Source: Streptomyces sp. CC0208 (GTDB taxonomy: Bacteria; Actinomycetota; Actinomycetes; Streptomycetales; Streptomycetaceae). Taken from it: a stretch of DNA of 64,000 nt. A program made the position numbers and the translations under genes. Numbering within the stretch: position 1 is the stretch's first letter; the number at the start of each line of letters is the position of its first letter. Below the pieces are notes generated by a model, which had not been told where the DNA came from, made no database searches, and saw only the letters and a program-made list of their open reading frames with translations. The stretch is from NCBI RefSeq assembly GCF_003443735.1, contig NZ_CP031969.1:5146001-5210000 (forward strand), in the 5' to 3' direction. Shown here piece after piece: positions 24,764 to 32,802 of this stretch.

Positions 24764-27502
24764 ATGCAGGTAACACGCCGGCGCCGGAGCAGCGAGAAGG
24801 TCAGACGCCTCAGCCGCCGGAGCACGCTGGTGACGGCCGGTATCGCCGTCGCCCTCGGCGTCACCGGCACCGCGGTCGCCTCCACCTACCAGTTCGGCAC
24901 CCAGCAGGTCGCGCAGGACACCGCCAGGGGCCAGGTCATCTCCAGCGACCAGTACCTCAAGCCGTACGGCAGCCGGACCGTCATCAACGACGGCAAGATC
25001 ATGTCGTCCACCGTCAGCCCGGACGGCACCCACCTCGCGGCCGCGGTCGCCGACGGCGACGCCGCGCTGGTGATCATGGACCTGGCGACCGGCCAGGTGA
25101 AGCAGAAGATCGGCGCCAACGCGGCCGACGACCTGCGCATCAGCAGCTCCGCGGTCGGCCAGGAGGGTCCCGCCTACTCTCCCGACGGCAAGTACCTGTG
25201 GCTCGGCCAGGCCACCGGCTACACCAAGTTCACCGTCACCGCGGACGGCGCCCTCGCCGACCCGGTGGCCGTCCCGATCCCGACCGCCGGTTCCCAGCAG
25301 GCCCTTGTGGGCGCGGCGGTGTTCTCACCCGACGGCTCCACCGTGTACGCGGCGGTCAACGGCCAGAACAAGGTGGTCGCCCTCGACGCGGCCACCGGAA
25401 CCGTCCGGCAGAGCTGGGCAGTCGGCAACGCCCCGCGCGGCCTCGCCCTGGTCGGCGGCACGTTGTACGTCAGCAACGAGGGCGGCCGCCCGGCCAGGGC
25501 CGGCGAGACCACCATGAACTCCTACGGCACCCAGGTGCCCGCCGACCCGGACACCGGCGCCGCCACCACCGGCACGGTCAGCGTCATCGACACCGCGAAC
25601 CCGTCCGCCGCGGTCCGCTCCATCGACGTCGGTCTGCACCCGACCGCCGTGTACGCGAAGAAGGGCGCGGTGTTCGTCACCAACACCGCCGACAACAGCG
25701 TCTCGGTCATCGACACCCGCAAGGGCAAGGTCGTCCAGACCATCGCCACCCAGCCCTGGCCCGAGGCGAAGGTCGGCTACGAGCCCGACGCGGTCACCCT
25801 CACCGACGACGGCCGGCTCCTCGTGACGCTGGGCCGCGCGAACGCCGTCGCCGTCTACCGCTACAAGTCCCCGCAGGAACCGGCGAGTTACGTAGGTCTG
25901 CTCCCGACCGACTACTTCCCCGCCGAGATCACCACAGTCGGCAAGCAGGTCGTCGTCTCCAACACCCGGGGCATAGACGCCCGTCGCCCCACCACCGCCT
26001 CCGGACACGGCACCCACGACACCACGTCCAGCCTCACCGAGTTCACACTGCCGAGCGACTTCGTCGTCAGGGCCCAGACCGCCAAGGTGTTCCAGCAGAA
26101 CGGCTGGACGCCCGGCTCGGTCACCACGGCCAAGGGCACGAGCCACGCCAAGCCCCTGCCGGTCCCCGCCCGTCTCGGCGACCCCTCGACGATCAAGCAC
26201 GTCTTCCTGCTCGTCAAGGAGAACCGCACCTACGACCAGGTCTACGGCGACCTCCCGCAGGGCAACGGCAACCCGGCGCTCACCACCTTCGGCGCGAACG
26301 TCACCCCCAACCAGCACGCCCTGGCCCAGCAGTTCGGCCTCTACGACAACTTCTACGACATCGGCACCAACTCCGCCGAGGGCCACAACTGGCTGATGCA
26401 GTCGGACAACCCGGAGTACACCGAGTCCTCCGCCGGTGAGTACACGCGCAGTTACGACACCGAGAACGACGTCCTCGGTCACCAGAAGTCCGGCTTCATC
26501 TGGACCGGCGCGCAGGCGGCCGGCAAGTCGGTCAAGGACTTCGGCGAGTTCCAGTCGACCGAGTCCAAGCCGGCCGGTGCCACCTGGCAGAACCTGTACT
26601 GCGACAGCAGGAACATGGCCGCGACCGGGGCGCAGACCGAGTACCCCATCCAGACCGGCTCGGCGATCCCCTCCCTCAACAAGGTGTCGGTGCAGGGCTT
26701 CCCGATGTTCGACCTCGACGTCCCGGACATCTACAAGGAACAGATCTGGCAGCAGGACTTCGAGAAGAACGGCCCGGCGAACCTGAACATGTTCTGGTTC
26801 TCCAACGATCACACCGGCGGCCCGGCCAACGCGGCCGCCGAGGTCGCCGACAACGACCTCGCGGTCGGCCGGATGGTCGACGAGATCTCCCACAGCAAGT
26901 ACTGGAAGGACTCCGCGATCTTCGTCGTCGAGGACGACTCCCAGAACGGTCTCGACCACGTCGACGGCCACCGCGCCCCGGTCCAGGTCATCAGCCCCTA
27001 CGCCCGGCACGGCACCGTGGACAGCCACTACTACACGCAGATCACGATGATCCGCACGGTCGAGCAGATCCTCGGGATCCACCCGATGAACCAGAAGGAC
27101 AGCGCGGCCACCCCCATGTACGGGGCGTTCACCGCGAAGGCGGACCCCACCCCGTTCACGGCGGTCCCCAACCGCACCTCGCTGACCCTCGGCGTGAGCC
27201 CCACGCCCTCCTGCGGCCCGGACACCCCGGCCGCCCAGGACGCCGACGCGGCGCCCGCGCCGACCTCGGCGGCGGTGCCGAAGGCGAAGCAGGAGCTCGC
27301 CGCACAGTGGAAGACCTGGGCCGCGCACCAGCGGCTGACCGGCGCGCACGCCGTGCCGGACTACGCCAACGCCGAGCAGATGAACCGCTACACCTGGTAC
27401 CAGACGCACGACTGGACCAAGCCGTACCCCGGCGACAGGAAGGTCTACCCGCCCGCCGAGGTACCGGGCGCCTACCTCCCGTCACCGGAGTCCGACGGCT
27501 GA
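24764..27502 (+). CDS. Exported YncE-like beta-propeller / phosphoesterase fusion
   Basis: A 912-residue protein. The N-terminus (RRRRSSEKVRRLSRRSTLV then a hydrophobic stretch to about 40) looks like a twin-arginine signal. Residues about 70-440 form a YncE-type seven-bladed propeller with repeated blades (VSVIDTANPSAAVRSIDVG, VSVIDTRKGKVVQTI). From about 480, IKHVFLLVKENRTYDQVYGD starts a phosphoesterase (alkaline phosphatase/phospholipase C superfamily) domain with the catalytic Thr/metal segment LYDNFYDIGTNSAEGHNW. AIFVVEDDSQNGLDHVDGHR gives the distal metal Asp/His residues. It is probably secreted, acting on a phosphorylated envelope compound. It lies 4 bp after the permease. Confidence 0.88.
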   Translation: MQVTRRRRSSEKVRRLSRRSTLVTAGIAVALGVTGTAVASTYQFGTQQVAQDTARGQVISSDQYLKPYGSRTVINDGKIMSSTVSPDGTHLAAAVADGDAALVIMDLATGQVKQKIGANAADDLRISSSAVGQEGPAYSPDGKYLWLGQATGYTKFTVTADGALADPVAVPIPTAGSQQALVGAAVFSPDGSTVYAAVNGQNKVVALDAATGTVRQSWAVGNAPRGLALVGGTLYVSNEGGRPARAGETTMNSYGTQVPADPDTGAATTGTVSVIDTANPSAAVRSIDVGLHPTAVYAKKGAVFVTNTADNSVSVIDTRKGKVVQTIATQPWPEAKVGYEPDAVTLTDDGRLLVTLGRANAVAVYRYKSPQEPASYVGLLPTDYFPAEITTVGKQVVVSNTRGIDARRPTTASGHGTHDTTSSLTEFTLPSDFVVRAQTAKVFQQNGWTPGSVTTAKGTSHAKPLPVPARLGDPSTIKHVFLLVKENRTYDQVYGDLPQGNGNPALTTFGANVTPNQHALAQQFGLYDNFYDIGTNSAEGHNWLMQSDNPEYTESSAGEYTRSYDTENDVLGHQKSGFIWTGAQAAGKSVKDFGEFQSTESKPAGATWQNLYCDSRNMAATGAQTEYPIQTGSAIPSLNKVSVQGFPMFDLDVPDIYKEQIWQQDFEKNGPANLNMFWFSNDHTGGPANAAAEVADNDLAVGRMVDEISHSKYWKDSAIFVVEDDSQNGLDHVDGHRAPVQVISPYARHGTVDSHYYTQITMIRTVEQILGIHPMNQKDSAATPMYGAFTAKADPTPFTAVPNRTSLTLGVSPTPSCGPDTPAAQDADAAPAPTSAAVPKAKQELAAQWKTWAAHQRLTGAHAVPDYANAEQMNRYTWYQTHDWTKPYPGDRKVYPPAEVPGAYLPSPESDG

Positions 27503-27566
27503 GCACCCTGTGCGCCGCCGCCCGCCGAGGAGCACCCTGGAAGCACACGCTTCGGAGGTGATCGTC

Positions 27567-27842
27567 ATGACACACACCGCTGTGGGATGGCACATCGAGC
27601 TGGAGTTCCAGGAGGACGACCAGCACACGCGGGCGGCGGCGATGGTACGGCTGCCGGACGGCACCGAGGTACGTGCGCACGGGCACGCCACCCGCCACCG
27701 GTCCGACAGCAATCAGCCGAGGGTGGGAGAGGAGGTCGCCGGCGCGCGGGCGCTGAACGAACTCGCGATGCAGTTGCTCACCAAGGCGCACGACGAGATC
27801 GACGAGGCGTCCGGGCGGAGGTCCCACTCGATCAACGTGTAG
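27567..27842 (+). CDS. DUF1876 domain-containing protein
   Basis: A 91-residue cytosolic protein of the actinobacterial DUF1876 (dsRBD-like) family: GWHIELEFQEDDQHTRAAAM, then TEVRAHGHATRHRSD and a C-terminal helix NELAMQLLTKAHDEIDEA. ATG 27567 is preceded by GGAGGTG at 27555. Its function is unknown; no partner is coupled. It converges on the serine hydrolase gene with only 3 bp between stops and no clear terminator. Confidence 0.88.
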   Translation: MTHTAVGWHIELEFQEDDQHTRAAAMVRLPDGTEVRAHGHATRHRSDSNQPRVGEEVAGARALNELAMQLLTKAHDEIDEASGRRSHSINV

Positions 27843-27845
27843 CGG

Positions 27846-29006
27846 TCACAGGGCCGCCCGCACTGCCCTGACCAGCGCCTGCGCCCGGGGGTCCGCGGTG
27901 ACCGTCTTGCGGAAGCCGTTGGTGACATAGCCGAAGGCGACGCCGGTCTCGGGGTCGGCGAAGCCGAGGGAACCACCGCGGCCGGGGTGCCCGAAGGAGC
28001 CCGCGCCGAGGAACGGCGAGGCGCTGCCGTGCAGCATGTAGCCGAGGCCGAACCGGGTGTTGACGACCAGGACACGGTCGGGGCCCGCCGACTCCTCGGC
28101 ACGGGCGAGCGCGACCGTGGCCGGGTCGAGGAGCCGAACCCCGTCCACCTCTCCGACCAGCGCCGCGTAGATCCGCGCCAGCCCGTCGGCCGTCGCGATC
28201 CCATTGGTCGCGGGCAGGGCGCTCGCCCGGTACGCCGGTGCGTTCTGGTCGGGGAAGGGCGTGATCGCGGCGAAGGCGCGGCGGGTGAGGGAGCCGGGGT
28301 CCTCGTAGGCCTCGGTGACGGACCGCTTGGGGCGGGCGCGCAGGCCGCCGACCGGCTCCGGCCCCTCGACCCGGCCGACCCGTCCCGTCCGTCCGGCCGC
28401 CTCCTCCTGCGCCGGCAGCCCGAGCCAGAACTCGGCGCCCAGCGGCCCGGCGATCTCCCGCGCGATCCACTGGCCGGCGCCGAGCCCGGTCACCCGCCGC
28501 ACCAGCTCGTCCAGCATCCAGCCGTACGTCAGCGCGTGGTACCCGTGGTCCGTGCCGGGCTCCCAGACGGGCGCCTGCGCGGCGACCGCCTCGGGACCCT
28601 TCAGCGGGTCCAGGGCCTCCTCGGGGGTGAGCGGCCGGTCGATCACCGGCAGCCCGGCCCGGTGGTTCAGCATCTGCCGGACCAGCACGCGCTCCTTGCC
28701 GCGCGCCTTGAACTCCGGCCAGTACTCGGCCACCGGCGCGTCCAGGTCCAGCTCCCCGCGCTGGTGCAGCAGCAGGGGTACGGCGGCGGCGACGCCCTTG
28801 GTCGCCGAGCGCACGACCTGCGCGGTGCCGTGCCGCCAGGGCTCGGTGCCGTCGATGTCCCTGGTGCCGGCCCACAGGTCGACGACCTTGTGCCCGTCCC
28901 GGTACACGGCGACCGCCGCGCCCCGGTCCCCGAGCGCCTCGAAGTTCCGCGCGAACACGTCCCGGACCGGCTCGAAGCCCTCGGCGACTGTGCCGTTCAC
29001 GTCCAC
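27846..29006 (-). CDS. Serine hydrolase (beta-lactamase/class C family)
   Basis: A penicillin-binding-fold hydrolase of the esterase/beta-lactamase class C type. The Ser-x-x-Lys motif is SATKG (Ser about 67), the Tyr motif is YHALTYG (about 151-157), and HPGRGGSLGF replaces the KTG box near the C-terminus. This pattern is typical of EstB-like esterases rather than true beta-lactamases. There is no signal peptide, so it is likely cytosolic. The start is placed at GTG 29006 because GCAGGAGG lies 8 bp upstream; an ATG at 29048 would add 14 residues and overlap ohr by 8 bp. It follows ohr directly on the same strand. Confidence 0.88.
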   Translation of the reverse strand: MDVNGTVAEGFEPVRDVFARNFEALGDRGAAVAVYRDGHKVVDLWAGTRDIDGTEPWRHGTAQVVRSATKGVAAAVPLLLHQRGELDLDAPVAEYWPEFKARGKERVLVRQMLNHRAGLPVIDRPLTPEEALDPLKGPEAVAAQAPVWEPGTDHGYHALTYGWMLDELVRRVTGLGAGQWIAREIAGPLGAEFWLGLPAQEEAAGRTGRVGRVEGPEPVGGLRARPKRSVTEAYEDPGSLTRRAFAAITPFPDQNAPAYRASALPATNGIATADGLARIYAALVGEVDGVRLLDPATVALARAEESAGPDRVLVVNTRFGLGYMLHGSASPFLGAGSFGHPGRGGSLGFADPETGVAFGYVTNGFRKTVTADPRAQALVRAVRAAL

Positions 29007-29040
29007 GCCGTACTCCTCCTGCTGCCGCTCGGTGCCTGTC

Positions 29041-29487
29041 TCAGCCAAGCAGAATCGTCACGTCGATGTTCCCGCGGGTCGCGTTCGAGTACGGGCAGAC
29101 CTCGTGGGCCGCGTCCACCAGCTTCGCCGCCAGGCCCGCGTCGAGGACCGGAAGGGAGACGCTCAGGGCGACCGCGAGGCCGTAACCGCGGTGCTTGTTG
29201 GGGCCGATGCCGACCTTCGCGGCGACCGTGGAGCCGGTCAGGTCGTAGCCCTCGCGGTTGCCGACGAGGATGAGCGCGTTGTGGAAGCAGGAGCTGTAGC
29301 CGGCGGCGAACAACTGCTCCGGGTTGGTGCCGTCGCCGTCCCCGCCGAGCGCCGGCGGCATCGCGACCTTCAGCTCGATCTGGCCGTCCTGGCTGGTGAC
29401 GAAGCCGTCGCGGCCGCCGTGGGCGGTGGCCTCGGCCACGTACATGATCTTCGTCGGCCGGGTGTCGACGGCGGTTTCCTCAGGCAT
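29041..29487 (-). CDS. ohr: Organic hydroperoxide resistance protein Ohr
   Basis: A 148-residue thiol peroxidase of the Ohr/OsmC family that reduces organic hydroperoxides in the cytosol. The catalytic Cys pair is visible as YSSCFHNAL (C67) and HEVCPYSNATRGN (C131), with the conserved Arg in GGRDGFV (about R26). Length and motifs are normal. It starts 140 bp downstream of ohrR on the same strand; two GTGCACAAG repeats lie just upstream. It is followed by the serine hydrolase gene. Confidence 0.96.
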   Translation of the reverse strand: MPEETAVDTRPTKIMYVAEATAHGGRDGFVTSQDGQIELKVAMPPALGGDGDGTNPEQLFAAGYSSCFHNALILVGNREGYDLTGSTVAAKVGIGPNKHRGYGLAVALSVSLPVLDAGLAAKLVDAAHEVCPYSNATRGNIDVTILLG

Positions 29488-29510
29488 GGCTGGTCTCCCC
29501 CCGGAGAAGT

Positions 29511-29535
29511 GTGCACAAGTACATCGTGCACAAGG
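29511..29535. promoter_or_regulatory. Putative OhrR operator upstream of ohr
   Basis: GTGCACAAG occurs at 29511-29519 and 29526-29534, 15 bp apart, that is, about one and a half helix turns. Each GTGCAC is itself a palindrome. The pair lies 24 bp upstream of the ohr ATG, where a repressor would block transcription. It does not match the classical TACAATT-AATTGTA OhrR site, so assignment rests on position. Confidence 0.5.
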
Positions 29536-29587
29536 TACCGGCCGGTAGGTCGGCGTCGGGTTACCAGGGGGTAGTGACTTCGGGTAA

Positions 29588-29630
29588 CAGAAGGTCAGAT
29601 GGCCAGAAGGTCAGATGGCCAGAAGGTCAG
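29588..29630. repeat. 16-bp tandem repeat at the ohrR 3' end
   Basis: CAGAAGGTCAGATGGC repeats with a 16-bp period starting at 29588, 29604 and 29620 (2.7 copies). The last copy supplies the ohrR stop codon (TGA at 29627-29629, minus strand). Sixteen is not a multiple of three, so repeat number would change only downstream spacing, not the protein frame. Confidence 0.8.
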
Positions 29631-30088
29631 CGGGGGCGCTCGGCCGCCGCGTCCGCCCGGTGCGCGAGCCGCCACAGCTCCTCGCGCAACCGCGCGGCCT
29701 CCGTGCCGTCGAGATCCGTCGCCGCGAGCAGCGCGCCGGGGACACGCGTCGCGCGCTCCCTGAGTTCCTCCCCGTGTCCCGTGCACGCGACGAGCACCGA
29801 GCGCTCGTCGGCCGCCGCGCGCTCCCGGCGCACGAGCCCCGCGGCCTCCAGCCGCTTGAGCAACGGCGACACCGTGCCGTAGTCCAGCCGCAGCGCCCCC
29901 GCGAGCTCCTTCACGCTGGTCTGCCCGCGCTCCCACAGCACCAGCAGCACGAGGTACTGCGGGTAGGTGAGCCCGAGCTCGTCGAGGAGCGGCCGGTACG
30001 CGGCGGTCACCGCACGCTGGGCGGCGTACAGCGCGAAGCACAACTGGTCGTCGAGCAGCAGTGATCCGGTGTCCTCTTCGTTCGTCAC
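29627..30088 (-). CDS. ohrR: OhrR-type MarR family peroxide sensor
   Basis: A 153-residue MarR regulator. The redox Cys of OhrR is present at C17 in DDQLCFALYAAQRA, and the two Tyr residues that contact the oxidised Cys fit Y31 (AAYRPLL) and Y42 (LTYPQYLVLL). The winged HTH is SVKELAGALRLDYGTVSPLLKRLE (about 58-81) with wing RRERAAADERSVLV. It represses ohr until organic peroxide oxidises the Cys. The GTG start overlaps the stop of the upstream importer ATPase (GTGA), so it is translationally coupled to the metal-transport genes, which is unusual. Confidence 0.93.
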   Translation of the reverse strand: MTNEEDTGSLLLDDQLCFALYAAQRAVTAAYRPLLDELGLTYPQYLVLLVLWERGQTSVKELAGALRLDYGTVSPLLKRLEAAGLVRRERAAADERSVLVACTGHGEELRERATRVPGALLAATDLDGTEAARLREELWRLAHRADAAAERPR

Positions 30089-30843
30089 GCGCCCATTGTC
30101 ACGGACCGCGGATCGAATCCGAAGGGCAACTCCAGCCGGTGGGCGCGCATCAGCTCGTCGTCGGCGAGGAGTTCGGCGGTCCTCCCGTCCGCGGCGATCG
30201 TGCCCTCGCTCAGGATCAGCGAGCGCGGGCAGAGCTCCAGCGCGTAGGGCAGGTCGTGCGTGACCATCAGGACCGTGACGTCCAGCGAGCGCAGGATGTC
30301 GGCCAGTTCGCGTCGCGAGGCCGGGTCAAGGTTGGAGGAGGGCTCGTCCAGGACGAGGATCTCCGGCTCCATGGCGAGCACGGTCGCGACGGCCACCCGG
30401 CGCCGCTGGCCGAAGGACAGGTGGTGCGGGGGCCGTCCGGCGAAGTCCGCCATGCCGACCCGCTCCAGAGCGGTCCGCACGCGTGCCTCCAGCTCGTCCC
30501 CCTTGAGCCCGGCCGCCGCCGGTCCGAACGCCACGTCCTCGCGCACGGTCGGCATGAACAGCTGGTCGTCGGGGTCCTGGAAGACGATCCCGACCCTGCG
30601 CCGGACCTCGGCCATGTGCTTCCGGTCCACGGGCAGCCCGGCGACCTTCACCGTGCCCACCCCGCCGCTCAGGATGCCGTTGAGGTGCAGCACGAGGGTG
30701 GTCTTGCCGGCGCCGTTCGGGCCGAGCAGCGCGACCCGCTCGCCGCGCGCGATCGAGAAGTCCACCCCGAACAGGGCCTGGTGCCCGTCGGGGTAGGCGA
30801 AGGCCAGTCCGGTCACTTCGAGGGAAGCTGTCACAGGGTCCAT
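30085..30843 (-). CDS. ECF metal importer ATP-binding protein (CbiO/NikO)
   Basis: A 252-residue ATPase of an energy-coupling-factor transporter for cobalt or nickel. Walker A GPNGAGKTTLVLHLNG (about 42-57), Q-loop FQDPDDQLFMPT (about 86-97), signature HLSFGQRRRVAVA (about 139-151), Walker B ILVLDEPSSNLDP (about 160-172) and switch MVTHDLPYALE are all intact. ATG 30843 overlaps the end of the CbiQ gene by 13 bp. It ends by overlapping the GTG of ohrR. Metal specificity cannot be read from this subunit; the Nur-like box upstream of the operon favours nickel. Confidence 0.93.
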   Translation of the reverse strand: MDPVTASLEVTGLAFAYPDGHQALFGVDFSIARGERVALLGPNGAGKTTLVLHLNGILSGGVGTVKVAGLPVDRKHMAEVRRRVGIVFQDPDDQLFMPTVREDVAFGPAAAGLKGDELEARVRTALERVGMADFAGRPPHHLSFGQRRRVAVATVLAMEPEILVLDEPSSNLDPASRRELADILRSLDVTVLMVTHDLPYALELCPRSLILSEGTIAADGRTAELLADDELMRAHRLELPFGFDPRSVTMGA

Positions 30844-31592
30844 CCCACCACGCAGACGACGAGGGCGGTCACGGGGAGCGCGAGGGCGTACGACCACTGC
30901 GCCCGGGACGCGGTCACCTCGTCGATCACCGGCATCGAACCGGCGTAACCGCGGCTGACCATGGCCAGGTGCACCCGCTCGCCGCGTTCGTAGGAGCGGA
31001 TGAACAGCGCGCCGGCCGACTTCGCGAGGACACCCCAGTGCCGGACGCCGCTCGCCTCGAACCCCCGCGACTCCCGCGCGATCCGCATCCGCCGCATCTC
31101 GTCGGTGATGACATCGCCGTAGCGGATCATGAAGGACGCGATCTGGACCAGGAGGGGCGGGAGCCTGAGCCGTTGCAGTCCGAGCAGCACCGAGCGCAGT
31201 TCGGTGGTGGACGCCAGCAGCACCGACGCGGCGACGCCCAGCGTGCCCTTGGCGAGCACGTTCCAGGCGCCCCACAGACCGCTCACGCTCAGGGACATGC
31301 CGAGCACCTCGACCCGCTCGCCCTCCGCGACGAACGGCATCAGCACCGCGAACGCCACGAACGGCACCTCGATCAGCAGCCGCTTCAGCAGGAAGCCGGC
31401 CGGCACACGCGCGGCGTACGCGACGACGCCCAGCAGGACGGCGTACAGGCCGAACGCCCACATCGCCTCGCGCGGGGTCGAGACGACCACCACCACGAAG
31501 CCGAAGGCCGCCGCGAGTTTCGTGTGCGGTGGCAGGGCGTGCACCGGCGAGTGTCCGTGCCGGTAGAGCCGGTGCGCGTGTCCGGCGCCCAC
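30831..31592 (-). CDS. ECF metal importer transmembrane protein (CbiQ/NikQ)
   Basis: A 253-residue T-component. A His-rich N-terminus (MGAGHAHRLYRHGHSPVHAL) precedes about five membrane segments (LAAAFGFVVVVVSTP, YAVLLGVVAYAARVPA and others). The characteristic Ala-Arg coupling motifs RIARESRGF (about 171-179) and ERGERVHLAMVSRGY (about 200-214) meet the ATPase. It lies 1 bp downstream of the CbiM gene stop and overlaps the CbiO start, forming a tight operon. Confidence 0.93.
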   Translation of the reverse strand: MGAGHAHRLYRHGHSPVHALPPHTKLAAAFGFVVVVVSTPREAMWAFGLYAVLLGVVAYAARVPAGFLLKRLLIEVPFVAFAVLMPFVAEGERVEVLGMSLSVSGLWGAWNVLAKGTLGVAASVLLASTTELRSVLLGLQRLRLPPLLVQIASFMIRYGDVITDEMRRMRIARESRGFEASGVRHWGVLAKSAGALFIRSYERGERVHLAMVSRGYAGSMPVIDEVTASRAQWSYALALPVTALVVCVVGWTL

Positions 31593-31593
31593 G

Positions 31594-32634
31594 TCAGACG
31601 CCCGTCCCGACGGGCGTGGTGTCGGCGGTACGGCGCCGGCGCACCGCCCAGAACACCGTGCTGCCGGCGACGACGGTCACGCCGACGCCGATCACACCCG
31701 CCAGCCCCCCGGACAGGCGGGCGTCCTCGACGTCCTTCACGCCGTAGTCGGCGAGCGGGGAGTCCGAGGTGGCGTGCTTCTCGGTCTTCGCGTCGATGCC
31801 CTTGTCGGCGGCGACCTTCTCCAGCCCGTCGGGGCTGGCGGAGGCGTAGAAGCTGACGAACCCGGCGAGGACCAGGGAGGTGACCAGGCCGGTGATCCAC
31901 ACCTTGCGGTGCGAACGGGCGGCGGCGACAGGCGCGGTGTCCGGCACGTCGACCAGCTCACCGTCCACCCGCAGCTTCAGCTTCTGCTGGAGGCCGCGGG
32001 CGCCGTACACCAGGTCGGGGCGTACCGCGACGACGGCACCGACGGTCAGCGCGGTGATGGCCGCCTCGCCGATGCCGATGAGGACGTGGACGCCGATCAT
32101 CGCGGTGGCGACCTTGCCGATGGAGACGTCGGTGGTGCCGCCGACGGCGTAGATCAGGGTGAAGGCGACGGCCGCGGCGGGCACGGAGAGCACGGCGGCC
32201 ACGAAGGCGGCGGCGGTGATGGAGCCGCGCCGGCGCGGGAGCACCTTCACCAGGGCGCGGAAGACGGCGTACGCCACGACCGTCGTGACGACGGCCATGT
32301 CGGTGATGTTCACGCCGAGCGCGGTCAGGCCGCCGTCCGCGAAGAGGATGCCCTGCATGAGCAGGACCACCGAGACGCACAGGACGCCGGTGTAGGGGCC
32401 CACGAGGATCGCGGCCAGTGCTCCGCCGAGCAGATGTCCGCTGGTCCCCGCGGCGACGGGGAAGTTCAGCATCTGCACGGCGAAGATGAACGCCGCGACC
32501 AGGCCCGCCAAGGGCGCGGTGCGCTCGTCCAGTTCACGGCGGGCGCCGCGCAGGCTCACCGCGACGGCGGTCGCGGCGACCACGCCGGTCGCCGCCGAGA
32601 TGGGGGCGTCTATGAATCCGTCAGGCACATGCAC
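31594..32634 (-). CDS. ECF metal importer substrate-binding protein CbiM/NikM fused to a PDGLE domain
   Basis: A 346-residue protein starting at GTG 32634, which yields the N-terminus MHVPDGFID. His2 and the free amino terminus ligate Co/Ni in this family, so the start is well supported. Residues 1-210 give the six-helix CbiM core (TSGHLLGGALAAILVGPYTG with a second His). From about 255 a membrane helix, ASPDGLEKVAADKGID and a final helix form the CbiN/NikN-like PDGLE domain, here fused rather than separate. A TTGCGA-N5-TTGCAA box lies 20 bp upstream. It is probably a nickel importer; cobalt remains possible. Confidence 0.92.
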   Translation of the reverse strand: MHVPDGFIDAPISAATGVVAATAVAVSLRGARRELDERTAPLAGLVAAFIFAVQMLNFPVAAGTSGHLLGGALAAILVGPYTGVLCVSVVLLMQGILFADGGLTALGVNITDMAVVTTVVAYAVFRALVKVLPRRRGSITAAAFVAAVLSVPAAAVAFTLIYAVGGTTDVSIGKVATAMIGVHVLIGIGEAAITALTVGAVVAVRPDLVYGARGLQQKLKLRVDGELVDVPDTAPVAAARSHRKVWITGLVTSLVLAGFVSFYASASPDGLEKVAADKGIDAKTEKHATSDSPLADYGVKDVEDARLSGGLAGVIGVGVTVVAGSTVFWAVRRRRTADTTPVGTGV

Positions 32635-32654
32635 CGTTCGATGATAGTGGCTTG

Positions 32655-32671
32655 TTGCGAACTCTTTGCAA
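32655..32671. promoter_or_regulatory. Nur-like box (nickel-responsive operator)
   Basis: TTGCGA-ACTCT-TTGCAA matches the published Streptomyces Nur consensus TTGCAA-N5-TTGCAA at 11 of 12 defined bases. It sits 20 bp upstream of the CbiM/NikM start and 131 bp upstream of divergent ssgE. The position suits nickel-dependent repression of the importer by the Fur-family regulator Nur, which is not encoded in this window. Confidence 0.7.
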
Positions 32672-32802
32672 GAGAGGCAAGCCAGGAACAGCAACTCGCA
32701 GGCTTTCGGTCCCGGGGGCGGAACACAGGAAATGTGCGACGCTGGAGAGGGAATGGATGCACAGCTTCCGCACAGGTTACGCAGCGTGAGAGGCCCGTCA
32801 CG

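Noticed and set aside
27846..29006. True beta-lactamase
   Set aside because: There is no signal peptide, and the KTG box is replaced by HPGRGGS as in esterase-like relatives.
29588..29630. CRISPR-like array
   Set aside because: Direct head-to-tail repeats without spacers, only 16 bp long, and no cas genes.
32635..32802. Cobalamin riboswitch upstream of CbiM
   Set aside because: The leader is too short and lacks the conserved B12-box; the Nur-like box explains the position better.
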